Of a DNA stretch of 64,000 nt, positions 34,745 to 43,622 are shown piece by piece. The translations under genes were made by a program, and so were the position numbers. The DNA comes from Ahrensia sp. R2A130. Its GTDB lineage: Bacteria > Pseudomonadota > Alphaproteobacteria > Rhizobiales > Rhizobiaceae. Every line of letters starts with the position of its first letter. Position 1 is the stretch's first letter. The notes beneath the pieces are model-generated. The model made no database searches. It was not told the origin of the DNA and saw only the letters and a program-made list of their open reading frames with translations. Where the stretch lies: contig NZ_AEEB01000014.1 in the NCBI RefSeq assembly GCF_000179775.1, positions 62,001-126,000 of the forward strand, given 5' to 3'.

Positions 34745-35125
34745 TCAGCCGACCTTTCCGCGATAGCGTAGGCTTTGACGGTTGAGTTCCGAGATGTCCA
34801 TCTCGCCGTTCAGCACATTCTCTGCCAAATCAACCGCACGGTTCAATAAATCATCAGGCGCTGCGCGATAGGCGGGGCGCGACGTTATAACATCGTACCA
34901 AACCGTGCTGCAGGCGGCATCCAGCAGTACGCGCTGAAAGCAGTGGTCGAGATGTATTGGCCAGCCCCGTTGTGCTGCGACGGATGGAAGCTCTTGCCGT
35001 GTAAGCGCTAACCAGCGTTGCTCAAGTGCTGCGCGCACGTCATGGTCTTGAAAGAGACTGGCAGTCGGTTTTGAGGGCACGTCGTGCGCTCCCGCTGTGG
35101 GGTTTATATTTGGAGTACGAGACAT
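34745..35125 (-). CDS. Conserved-looking protein of unknown function
   Basis: A 126-residue cytoplasmic product with WPIHLDHCFQRVLLD and TVWYDVITSRPAYRAAP as the most distinctive segments, which I associate with uncharacterised proteins of Rhizobiales, without a domain assignment. The end lies 2 bases from the convergent ABC exporter stop. The ATG at 35125 shares three bases with the ATG of a small plus-strand ORF at 35124. No good ribosome binding site is visible; an internal GTG near codon 15 is another possible start. Confidence 0.65.
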   Translation of the reverse strand: MSRTPNINPTAGAHDVPSKPTASLFQDHDVRAALEQRWLALTRQELPSVAAQRGWPIHLDHCFQRVLLDAACSTVWYDVITSRPAYRAAPDDLLNRAVDLAENVLNGEMDISELNRQSLRYRGKVG

Positions 35126-35228
35126 GGAAAAACCCGATCCCGGCACGATGTGGCTGTTGAAACTGTTTGGATACGCAACGCCGGTCGTAATCATTCTGGC
35201 AATCGCGGCGGGCTTCTGGCTGAACTAG
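35124..35228 (+). CDS. 34-residue single-pass membrane protein
   Basis: The ORF MEKPDPGTMWLLKLFGYATP then VVIILAIAAGFWLN predicts a short polar N-terminus and one membrane helix. TGGAG lies 9 bases upstream of the ATG. It is divergent from the gene at 34745-35125, with overlapping start codons in the sequence CATG. It is similar to small membrane proteins missed by annotation; function unknown. Confidence 0.55.
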   Translation: MEKPDPGTMWLLKLFGYATPVVIILAIAAGFWLN

Positions 35229-35241
35229 AAGTCCCCTTACC

Positions 35242-37002
35242 TTAGGGCGTTTTGAAGGGAATCGTAGAGTTCAACTCTGCGATCTGTTCGGGTTCGAAAC
35301 GCGGCATTCCGAAGTCGTTGTTCTTCTCGCGCTCTTTCACATTTTCAGCTTTTGCCTCTGCTATCTTTTCATCGAGACCACTGTCCTTGCCCATGTAAAG
35401 CGTCTGGGACGGGAAGGCGAAGTCGGAGCCGCTTTCCTTCACGATTTCCATGATGCGGAGGAGCAAGTCTTCCTGCACTTCGAAAAAGACGTGAACGTCG
35501 GATGTGTCGATATAGGCAAAAATAGTCACATCAAGGCTGTGCGCACCAAGGCCTGTAAACCGCACGCGTGCAGGGTGGTTGTTGACCATCTGGTGCGCGT
35601 AGAGAAGCGCCCGCAGTTCGACGAGTAACCAGCGCATCTGGTCAGTGGTTGTTTCGTAGCGCAGCCCCAAAACCGTCTCGAATTTGAAGCGGTCGCGCTG
35701 GGAGTAATTTTCGATTTCCGTTGATGCGAAAGCGCCGTTGGGGATCGTCACCAATGTGCGGTCCAGCGTGCGCAGGCGAGTGGAACGAATGCCGATCTCT
35801 TCGACCGTGCCCATTGTGGCGCCAAAGGCGCAAAAGTCTCCGACGTTGACGGGCTTGTCGGCTACAACGGTGATAGAGCCCACGAGATTCTCGACCGTTT
35901 TTTGCGCACCTAGAGCCAGCGCAAGACCACCTATGCCCAATGCAGCCAAACCGGTGGTTACGTCCACACCGAACAGGTCAAGGATTACGATTGCTGCTAT
36001 GGCAAAGATGGCAGCCTTAACTATGCGCCGAGCCAACATTACAACAGCAACTGAGGTTGTCCGGCTGCTGCGTTCGATGGTGTAGCGGCTGGCATTGGCA
36101 ACGGCGTCGATGATCCTGCCGGCAAGCCATGCAAATGACGCTACGGTGGCCACGACAATGATCCAATTGATCGCTTCGCGCGCCACCACCTGAATGCCTA
36201 CCGATAGTACTACCGCACGGTAAATCCACACGCCGAAAACAACGCCCAGCGGAATGCTGATGGATCTCAGAAAACCATGACCGATAATTTCGAAGCGCTT
36301 GTAGAGGACCCGGTAAAGCAAGGCGACCACGAGACGCGACAACAATTGACCGACTGCCAGTGCTGCAAACACCAGAAGGCCGATGGCCAACCAATGACCG
36401 GCGGAAACGGACGCAACCGTCCAGTCCTTCAGGTTTTCGGGCAGTATTTGGTCCAGCAGACTTTCATCCGTCACGGCCAGAAGAAATGTCACTCGGGACA
36501 GCGTGTCTGGCGAAACCTGCCATATACGTACGCCTTCAGGTGTTTCAATTCGCTGAAGAAGGAGAGGTACCTGTCGGTGGCCAGAGCTCAAGAGGCCTAC
36601 ACGGTCAAGATTTGGTCCAAGATCGTCGCCTGCTGCGCCTTCCGGTCGGTTTGAAATCTGCAGCGTTTCAGAAAAACTGCCGTCGCGGTCCAGCAGGTCC
36701 TTTAGCTCCCGCGCTAGTTTGCGGGCCTCGCTATCGCGCCGATTTTCTTGTTCTTCCGATACAAACAGATAGCGACCGGCACGTTGGAAATCGTTGCGGG
36801 CGATGGATGCGAGATAACCTTCAACCGTGCCGCGCGGTGTGCCTCGTCCAAGTGGGTCCGGTGCTGGTGCTGCGTCGTCGGCTGCTGGTGTTGCTGGTAA
36901 AAACTGGGCTTGCGCTGGTGCGATGACTGTAAATGCGATGACCAATAGAGCCAGCCTGAAAAACGCAGCGACTGGCGTAAGCTTCGTCACGATGTCTGTC
37001 AT
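35242..37002 (-). CDS. MscS-family mechanosensitive channel with large periplasmic N-terminus
   Basis: A 586-residue inner-membrane channel. The start at 37002 gives a signal-like segment (FFRLALLVIAFTVIAPAQAQ); a GTG at 37065 is possible. About 190 residues of periplasmic region follow, then four or more membrane helices (from about residue 200). The pore helix and beta domain (GLAALGIGGLALALGAQKTVENLVGSI, GDFCAFGATMGTVEEIGIRSTRLRTLDRTLVTIPN) are typical of MscS. The C-terminus carries the usual alpha/beta region. It probably releases solutes on osmotic downshift; the MscL gene is also in this window. Confidence 0.93.
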   Translation of the reverse strand: MTDIVTKLTPVAAFFRLALLVIAFTVIAPAQAQFLPATPAADDAAPAPDPLGRGTPRGTVEGYLASIARNDFQRAGRYLFVSEEQENRRDSEARKLARELKDLLDRDGSFSETLQISNRPEGAAGDDLGPNLDRVGLLSSGHRQVPLLLQRIETPEGVRIWQVSPDTLSRVTFLLAVTDESLLDQILPENLKDWTVASVSAGHWLAIGLLVFAALAVGQLLSRLVVALLYRVLYKRFEIIGHGFLRSISIPLGVVFGVWIYRAVVLSVGIQVVAREAINWIIVVATVASFAWLAGRIIDAVANASRYTIERSSRTTSVAVVMLARRIVKAAIFAIAAIVILDLFGVDVTTGLAALGIGGLALALGAQKTVENLVGSITVVADKPVNVGDFCAFGATMGTVEEIGIRSTRLRTLDRTLVTIPNGAFASTEIENYSQRDRFKFETVLGLRYETTTDQMRWLLVELRALLYAHQMVNNHPARVRFTGLGAHSLDVTIFAYIDTSDVHVFFEVQEDLLLRIMEIVKESGSDFAFPSQTLYMGKDSGLDEKIAEAKAENVKEREKNNDFGMPRFEPEQIAELNSTIPFKTP

Positions 37003-37200
37003 GCTTTTAGTCACGAGCACGGTCTCTAATTGCGGTGATTTGCCAATATTGGACGCAGTGTTCACGCCACCGTGGCGAATGCAAGGTTTGTTTGCTGTAC
37101 CATACCAAATGTGGACCGCGACACGCCGTCCGACACCAGCGCTTTGCAGCGGCTTGATTTCAGTTCATATCTCACCGGTAAGACTACGGGGGAGCTGGGC

Positions 37201-37911
37201 ATGACCGACGACACAAACGCGATAAGCGCGATTGATGAGCCAACCGCACGGATCGTTATTGTTGACGACCATCCTTTATTTCGAGGTGCAATGCGACAGG
37301 CGCTTAGCTCTGGACTAGACCTTGGAATGGGGACGGCTGGTCCTGTTGCTATTCTGGAAGCTGGAAATTTTCGCGAGTTGCAGAAGCTGCTCAGTGAAGA
37401 GACCGATATCGATCTTGTGCTGCTCGATCTCGCCATGCCCGGTGTCAGCGGTTTTTCCGGCCTGATGACTTTGCGATCCGAATACGCGGCCATCCCTGTG
37501 GTCATCGTGTCGGCCAGTGATGACTCGGTCACTGTAGCGCGGGCACTCGATTTGGGCGCATCCGGTTTCGTGCCGAAATCTGCGCCGATGGAAACAATCC
37601 GCGAAGCCATAACTGCAGTGATGGAAGGCGATGTGTGGAAGCCTGCCGATCTTGATCTGGCTGCTGAAGGTGATCCAGAAATTGCTGACCTGATGACTCG
37701 CTTGCAGACTTTGACGCCGCAGCAATCACGGGTTTTGTCGATGATATCGCAAGGGCTGCTCAACAAGCAGATCGCTTATGAATTGTCCGTGTCTGAAGCT
37801 ACGGTAAAGGCGCATGTCTCTGCTGTGCTGTCGAAGCTGAATGTCGATAGTCGCACGCAAGCTGTAATCCAGATTTCAAAACTGGGTGCTGGCGCGATTT
37901 CGACCGAATAA
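37201..37911 (+). CDS. LuxR/NarL-type response regulator
   Basis: A 236-residue DNA-binding response regulator. The receiver domain (about residues 15-140) has acidic residues in IVIVDDHPLF, phospho-acceptor Asp76 (LVLLDLAMP) and Lys in GFVPKSAP. The LuxR-type helix-turn-helix follows (about residues 165-225, LTPQQSRVLSMISQGLLNKQIA and SEATVKAHVSAVLSKL). GGGGAG precedes the ATG by 6 bases. It is convergent with the SSF-type hybrid kinase gene, 15 bases from it, and is the likely output partner. Confidence 0.93.
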   Translation: MTDDTNAISAIDEPTARIVIVDDHPLFRGAMRQALSSGLDLGMGTAGPVAILEAGNFRELQKLLSEETDIDLVLLDLAMPGVSGFSGLMTLRSEYAAIPVVIVSASDDSVTVARALDLGASGFVPKSAPMETIREAITAVMEGDVWKPADLDLAAEGDPEIADLMTRLQTLTPQQSRVLSMISQGLLNKQIAYELSVSEATVKAHVSAVLSKLNVDSRTQAVIQISKLGAGAISTE

Positions 37912-37926
37912 CACTACTTTCGGGCC

Positions 37927-40900
37927 TTATTGGGCGGCCTGCATGTCGCGTGCGGCATCCTTTGTCATCTTGGAATGATGGCGTGCCAGCAATGCGCGTA
38001 GAGCCGCAGGCTTCAAAGGCTTGTTCAACAGCGCGATGTCCAAATCGCGCGTGGTTTGCTTGATGTCTGCGCTACGGTCGGCGGTGACGAGAACGGTTGG
38101 AAACCCTTCCCCCAACCTTTCTCGCACAGCAGAAATCACGCTGAGGCCGTCCTCATTGTTGAGGTGATAATCTGCCAACAAAACTTGCGGATCAATCCCA
38201 TCCAACGACGCTAATAAGGGGCCTGATCCTTCGAATGTGTGGACCTGACAGCCCCAACCGCTGAGCAGAGTTCGCATTCCATCAAGCAGGGCGGGCTCGT
38301 TATCGATGCATATGACGCTTAATCCGGTTAGGGATTTGCGCGATTTGGACTGCCCTTGCGTTTGAGCAACCGGCAGATCGAGTGGTTCCGCGCGGGGCAC
38401 GGCAACAGTGAAGACCGAGCCCTCACCGGGCGCTGATGTCAGATAGAGTTTATGGTCCAATGTGGTGGCAAGGCGCTGCACGATGGACAGACCTAGGCCG
38501 AGGCCGGAAGCGGCCCGCTTGCCGCCTTCAAGCCTACGAAACTCCTGAAAAATGGCTTCGCGGCTTTCCAAGTCGATACCCTGACCGGTGTCGTGAACCT
38601 CAAATATGATGTTGTCCGCATCGCGTCTAACCTGAAGTTCCACGTCGCCAACGGATGTATATTTGATTGCGTTGGAGACTAGGTTTTGAAGCATCCGGTT
38701 GAGCAATGAGAAGTCCGAAGTGATGAACTCGTCAGACTTACGAACATCGAAGTGCAGGTCTTTCGCATCCGCGATCGGGCGGAATTCTGTTTCCAAACGG
38801 TCCAACACCCGCTTCACCGGAAAGGTAGAATAAGTGGGGGCGAGCACACCGGCGTCTAACCGCGAAATGGCTAGAACTGCGCCCAAAATGTCTTCAACAG
38901 ATTCCAGAGCGGAATCGACGTTGCCCGCCATCTCACGTTCGGGCGTATCTGCCATTCGCTCGACCAGACTTGATGTGTAGAGCCTTGCTGCGTTCAGCGG
39001 TTGGAGAATGTCGTGGCCAACCGCTGCAAGGAATTTCGTCTTTGAAATATCTGCAGCTTCAGCGGCTTCGCGCGCCGCATCGAGATCGACGTTCAACCGC
39101 GTCAGTTCTTCGGTGCGTTGCTGAACGCGATTTTCAAGCGTTTCGTTGGCGGTCTGCAACGCTTCTGCTGCTGCAACACGCTCGGTCGTGTCGCTCCACG
39201 ATATGATGAGGCCGCCTGCAGGAACCGGGTTCGCGACGCTTTCCAAAATACGGCCGTCTTGGGCAAGTTTCAGTACGGCGGTGCTGCTCGTTTCGCTTAG
39301 CGCTTCGGTCAACTCGTCGTCTGATAGCGTATCACCGCAACGGCTGTTGATGATTGCGGCCATCGTATCAAGCGGCAATCCGGATACGATCTCATCTTCA
39401 TGCAAATCTAGAAGACGCAGGAACTGACGGTTCCAACTCGCCAACCGCAGGTCGCTGTCGAACACGCATAGGCCTTGTTGAACCTGATCGAGTGCGGTGC
39501 GCAAAAGATCGTGGTTTTGCTGCAAGGCTTGAGAGGCGTCATTGAGCAATTGTCGAGTGCTGTCGCCTTGTGCAGCGTTCCGTTCTAGCAGCAGTGACAT
39601 AACCAGACGTGCGGATGCTGCTCCAATTGCAGACGCCAAGAGCTGTTCCGCGTGGGCTATGAGATTGCTGTCTGCTTGCTCGCGATTTCCGGGTCGTTCT
39701 CCACGGCTCTCATGAAAGGACGCCATCGCGTGTTCCGTCATTTCTGGACCAAGATAACTGGCAACCGCATGGCGCAGATCAGCGATTGTAATGCCGTGTT
39801 CGTTGCTGGGTTCGCGCCGCGTGGCTATCTGGCCTGAAATTGCGAAACGTTCAGCCTGCACTTGTTCCAGCGGGTACGCTTCGCGCCACAGGGTCGCGAT
39901 TACCAAGGCGACCGTGTTGCATAGTAAACTGAAGAAGACGCCGTGGTTCAAAGGTGCGGCATCCACACCGAACAATGCCTGTGGGCGCAAGGCTTCGATA
40001 CCGAATGGTCCGTTCAGCATCAGCGATGCTTCGGGCGGCAACAGCGTTGGAACGAAGAGTGTGTAGCTCCAGACCGAAAAACCTGCGAGCATTCCGGCCA
40101 GTGCAGATAACGCAGTTGCACGCCGCCAGACGAGACCGATGAAGAAAGCGGGCGCAAACTGCGCGACGGCGGCAAATGAGAGCAAGCCGATTGAAATCAG
40201 CGCCGCGCTGTCATCTGCAACTCTGTAATAGATCCATGCGAGGGCTAGGGTTGCGAAGATTGCGATCCGGCGAATGCGCAGCAGATTGGCGGCCATGCCA
40301 GACCGCGCTTTTGCAGGGTCACCATTTTCCATCCGCGGGCGATTTTTCAGCAATAATGGTAAGACAAGGTTGTTGGAGATCATGATTGCCAGCGCGACGC
40401 ATGCGACGATCACCATCGCTGTGGCTGCAGAAAGTCCACCGATGAAAACCAGCAAGGAAAGACCAACCGAGCCGTTCAGCAAGGGCAGGGCCAGCAGATA
40501 ACCATCAGCGTTCACGCTGTCGCCAAAGATCAAAAGGCCGCCTATTGCAACCGGGACAACGAACAGGTTGATGGCGATGAGATAGAGTGGGAACAGCCAA
40601 CGGGCCGTGCGCAACTCAGCCATAGAATGGTTTTCAACGACACTGACATGGAACTGGCGCGGCAGCAGCACGAAGGCGCAAAACGAGAGCAGGGTGAAAA
40701 CCGAAAGTGTGGCGATATCAACCCGCATGGGCGAGCGCGATTGCACATAGGCGCTCTCTGTAGCCTGCGTTACCAGGTCGCCGAAGCCATCAAAAATCGC
40801 GAATGTGATGAAGAGGCCTGCCGCTAGAAACGCAACCAGTTTCACAATTGACTCCATGGCCACTGCCATCATCAATCCGCCCTGGTGCTCCGTAGCGTCT

Positions 40901-41451
40901 GCGTGTCTTGTGCCGAAGGCGATGGCGAAGACCGCGAGCAGGACCGTAATGGCCACCGAGGTGTCGACCGGTGCGCCCTGAATAGCCAGAATGCTGGGCT
41001 GGGTGCCCGCCAGCAGAATGTCGACCGAACTGGAGATCGCTTTCAACTGCAGCGCGATATATGGGACCGTGCCCAAGACCGCGATGATTGTCGCCACCAC
41101 ACCAACGGTGGTGTTCTTGCCGTATCGTGCAGCGAGAAAATCTGCGACCGACGTGATGCGTTCAGCCTTCGCCACGCGCACGATGTGGCGCATGAGGGGA
41201 AAGCCAAGCGTCAGCATAAGCACTGGGCCAAGATAGATGCCGATAAAGTCTAGCCCCGAAGTGGCTGCGTAACCGACTGAGCCGAAGAAGGTCCACGATG
41301 TGCAATAGACCGCCAGTGACAGAGCATAGATTGCCGAGCGGAAAACTGGGCTGCGAGATTTTCTGCGGTCGCGGTCGCCGATGCTGGCGACGACGAAAAG
41401 CAAGAGCAGATAGCCGAGCGCGGCGAATAAAATGCCCCAACTGTCCATCAT
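37927..41451 (-). CDS. Sodium/solute symporter-sensor hybrid histidine kinase
   Basis: A 1174-residue protein of unusual fusion type. The first ~560 residues are a 13-helix sodium/solute symporter-like domain (PutP type). A PAS region follows (about 650-760), then a coiled-coil linker, the kinase H-box (VGHDILQP, His813), an ATPase domain (N-box NLVSNAIKYTSV, G2 ASGLGLGLSI) and a C-terminal receiver with Asp1094 (LLADYHL). Kinases with this layout (CbrA-like and relatives) couple nutrient uptake or redox state to gene control. The partner is probably the convergent LuxR-type regulator. The substrate of the symporter domain is unknown. Confidence 0.92.
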   Translation of the reverse strand: MMDSWGILFAALGYLLLLFVVASIGDRDRRKSRSPVFRSAIYALSLAVYCTSWTFFGSVGYAATSGLDFIGIYLGPVLMLTLGFPLMRHIVRVAKAERITSVADFLAARYGKNTTVGVVATIIAVLGTVPYIALQLKAISSSVDILLAGTQPSILAIQGAPVDTSVAITVLLAVFAIAFGTRHADATEHQGGLMMAVAMESIVKLVAFLAAGLFITFAIFDGFGDLVTQATESAYVQSRSPMRVDIATLSVFTLLSFCAFVLLPRQFHVSVVENHSMAELRTARWLFPLYLIAINLFVVPVAIGGLLIFGDSVNADGYLLALPLLNGSVGLSLLVFIGGLSAATAMVIVACVALAIMISNNLVLPLLLKNRPRMENGDPAKARSGMAANLLRIRRIAIFATLALAWIYYRVADDSAALISIGLLSFAAVAQFAPAFFIGLVWRRATALSALAGMLAGFSVWSYTLFVPTLLPPEASLMLNGPFGIEALRPQALFGVDAAPLNHGVFFSLLCNTVALVIATLWREAYPLEQVQAERFAISGQIATRREPSNEHGITIADLRHAVASYLGPEMTEHAMASFHESRGERPGNREQADSNLIAHAEQLLASAIGAASARLVMSLLLERNAAQGDSTRQLLNDASQALQQNHDLLRTALDQVQQGLCVFDSDLRLASWNRQFLRLLDLHEDEIVSGLPLDTMAAIINSRCGDTLSDDELTEALSETSSTAVLKLAQDGRILESVANPVPAGGLIISWSDTTERVAAAEALQTANETLENRVQQRTEELTRLNVDLDAAREAAEAADISKTKFLAAVGHDILQPLNAARLYTSSLVERMADTPEREMAGNVDSALESVEDILGAVLAISRLDAGVLAPTYSTFPVKRVLDRLETEFRPIADAKDLHFDVRKSDEFITSDFSLLNRMLQNLVSNAIKYTSVGDVELQVRRDADNIIFEVHDTGQGIDLESREAIFQEFRRLEGGKRAASGLGLGLSIVQRLATTLDHKLYLTSAPGEGSVFTVAVPRAEPLDLPVAQTQGQSKSRKSLTGLSVICIDNEPALLDGMRTLLSGWGCQVHTFEGSGPLLASLDGIDPQVLLADYHLNNEDGLSVISAVRERLGEGFPTVLVTADRSADIKQTTRDLDIALLNKPLKPAALRALLARHHSKMTKDAARDMQAAQ

Positions 41452-41693
41452 CTGCTCCCCGCAACTTCATTGCTGCGCCGATTGGGAAAACACCATGCCG
41501 GACTGGTTGCTGTCCAGTTTTACAAGCGCATCATCGGCATCGCGGCGCATGTGTAAGGTAAATTGGACGCGCTGTTTGTAAGTTCAATATCTCAAAACAT
41601 CATGTTACCCGTTTGCTTCAGGTCAGATAGGCCTTGGTTTTAAGTGCGATGGGGCGAAATTGTCTGTCGCGGTTTCGAGGGACGAAATTTCAA

Positions 41694-42113
41694 ATGTTGA
41701 ATGAATTCAAAGAGTTTATTGCCAAGGGCAATGTCATGGATCTCGCCGTAGGTGTGATCATCGGTGGTGCATTCGCGCTGATCACCAAGTCGCTCATTGA
41801 CGATCTGATCATGCCGGTTGTCGGTGCGATTTTCGGCGGCCTCGACTTTTCCAACTATTTTGCTCCGCTTTCCGAAAGCGTGACTGCTACAACACTGGAT
41901 GCTGCCCGCGAACAGGGTGCCGTTCTTGCATACGGCAACTTCGTCACTGTGTTGGTCAACTTCCTGATCCTCGCCTTCATCCTTTTCATGATGGTGCGCT
42001 ACGTGAACAAGCTGCGCGCGAACATGGAAGAGCCTGCAGCTGAAGAAGCCCCGGCTGAAACTCCTGCTGACATCATGCTGCTCACGGAAATTCGTGACGC
42101 ACTGAAGAAGTAA
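41694..42113 (+). CDS. mscL: Large-conductance mechanosensitive channel MscL
   Basis: A 139-residue channel with the MscL signature at the N-terminus ([20 protein letters not shown] and [21 protein letters not shown]), two membrane helices, and the conserved C-terminal helix ([15 protein letters not shown]). The pentameric pore opens under high membrane tension to release solutes. The start is the ATG at 41694; the upstream in-frame extension has no MscL homology. A strong terminator follows. Confidence 0.97.
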   Translation: MLNEFKEFIAKGNVMDLAVGVIIGGAFALITKSLIDDLIMPVVGAIFGGLDFSNYFAPLSESVTATTLDAAREQGAVLAYGNFVTVLVNFLILAFILFMMVRYVNKLRANMEEPAAEEAPAETPADIMLLTEIRDALKK

Positions 42114-42196
42114 CACAGATATCTGCCCGTCCGGTGCGCCGCCCACGATAGGCAGCCGGACAATGATGGCGGGTAGGTTCCTCAGGTGAACCTTGG

Positions 42197-42238
42197 AAAG
42201 GCTTCGGGAGTGATGATCCCGGAGCCTTTCTTTTTTTG
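42197..42238 (+). terminator. Rho-independent terminator after mscL
   Basis: A 13-bp stem with one mismatch (AAAGGCTTCGGGA with TCCCGGAGCCTTT, 7-base loop) is followed by CTTTTTTTG. This is a textbook terminator 83 bases after the mscL stop. Confidence 0.92.
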
Positions 42239-42331
42239 TTTTTTGGCGGGCAGGGCGACCGATTTTGATCGGTGGACAGATGCAACCTGTCGGCTAATGT
42301 TGCGGCAAAGCCCCACAATTCGCGATACGCC

Positions 42332-43498
42332 ATGACCCTTCTGCAAACCCTGCGTCCTGCCACACGTGACCTTGACCAGAGCGACATTGTCGCCGTTATC
42401 AATGGTGCGCGGAACAAACCCGGCATCGTGCCTTTGTGGGTGGGTGAGGGGGATCTGCCGACACCTGCTTTCATTATCCGTGCTGCAAAAACTGCGATGG
42501 ATGCGGGCGAGACGTTTTACACGTGGCAGCGCGGTATTCCCGAATTGCGGGAAGCGCTGGCTGATTATCACACCCGCCATTACGGCATTGAAAATGACCG
42601 CGAGCGGTTCTTCGTTACCGGTTCCGGAATGCAGGCAATTCAACTGTCGCTACAGGCGCTTTCCGGTGTTGGAGACGAGGTGATCATGACCACGCCCTGT
42701 TGGCCCAACATCCACGCCGCAACACAGGTGGGCGGTGGAGTGCCAGTCCATGTTGAGCTCGATTTTTCTCAAAACGGTTGGTCGTTGGACATCGACAAGC
42801 TGTTTGGTGCCGTGACTGACCGCACGCGGGCGATGTTCATCAACAGTCCGGCTAACCCGACCGGTTGGGTTGCTCCGCTGGAAACCTTGCGCGCCATTCT
42901 GGAGTTCGCCCGCGAACGGGGCATCTGGATCATTGCCGACGAGGTGTATCATCGTTTCGTTTATGACAGCGATCTTGCACCATCATTCTATGAGTTGATC
43001 GAGCCGGAAGACCGGGTGATTTTCGTCAATACATTTTCGAAGAACTGGGCGATGACCGGCTGGCGGGCAGGTTGGATTTCTGCGCCACCTGAAATCGGTC
43101 AGGTGTTGGAAAATCTCATTCAATATTCGACATCGGGCGTAGCACCCTTCACGCAGAAAGCTGCGGTCACTGGCCTGAATGACGGCGAACCGTTTATCGC
43201 GATGCAAAAGGAACGAGCGCAGCGCAACCGAGATGTTATGTGCGATGCACTGACAGCAACGGGTCGTGTGGAACTGGCGAAACCGGCGGGCGCATTCTAT
43301 CTGTTCTTCAAGGTGCCGGGTTATCCCGATAGCAAGGAACTCGCGCTACGAATAATCGAAGAGGCCAATGTTGGCCTTGCGCCGGGAAGTGGTTTTTACT
43401 CGGGCGGGTCGGAATTCCTGCGGATGTGCTACCTTCGTGATCCAGCGCAGATCGATGAAGGTGCCGCACGTTTGGTGAAGTTTCTGGAAGCTTTGTAA
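42332..43498 (+). CDS. PLP-dependent aminotransferase, class I/II
   Basis: A 388-residue fold-type I aminotransferase. The PLP-binding Lys is in FSKNWAMTGWRAGW; other family points are NPTGW (Asn contacting PLP), ADEVYHRFVYD (Asp to the pyridine N) and the C-terminal Arg region (GSEFLRMCYLRD). The start ATG 42332 is chosen because the first residues (MTLLQTLRP) lead into the fold; an in-frame start 20 codons upstream overlaps the preceding non-coding region. The amino acid donor is not predictable. Confidence 0.92.
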   Translation: MTLLQTLRPATRDLDQSDIVAVINGARNKPGIVPLWVGEGDLPTPAFIIRAAKTAMDAGETFYTWQRGIPELREALADYHTRHYGIENDRERFFVTGSGMQAIQLSLQALSGVGDEVIMTTPCWPNIHAATQVGGGVPVHVELDFSQNGWSLDIDKLFGAVTDRTRAMFINSPANPTGWVAPLETLRAILEFARERGIWIIADEVYHRFVYDSDLAPSFYELIEPEDRVIFVNTFSKNWAMTGWRAGWISAPPEIGQVLENLIQYSTSGVAPFTQKAAVTGLNDGEPFIAMQKERAQRNRDVMCDALTATGRVELAKPAGAFYLFFKVPGYPDSKELALRIIEEANVGLAPGSGFYSGGSEFLRMCYLRDPAQIDEGAARLVKFLEAL

Positions 43499-43622
43499 GG
43501 CGCACCGGATTTGCCGCAATCGTTAGCTAACGCACAGTTAGCTGCTGCGGGATGTGGTAGAAGATTGAACGAATGAAAGCGCAGCGGCAGTACCATGGCC
43601 TTGCTGCAACAGGGGAACGGAT

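Noticed and set aside
43521..43532. 12-bp perfect palindrome CGTTAGCTAACG before the HlyD gene
   Set aside because: Too short and without a second copy or promoter context to call an operator.
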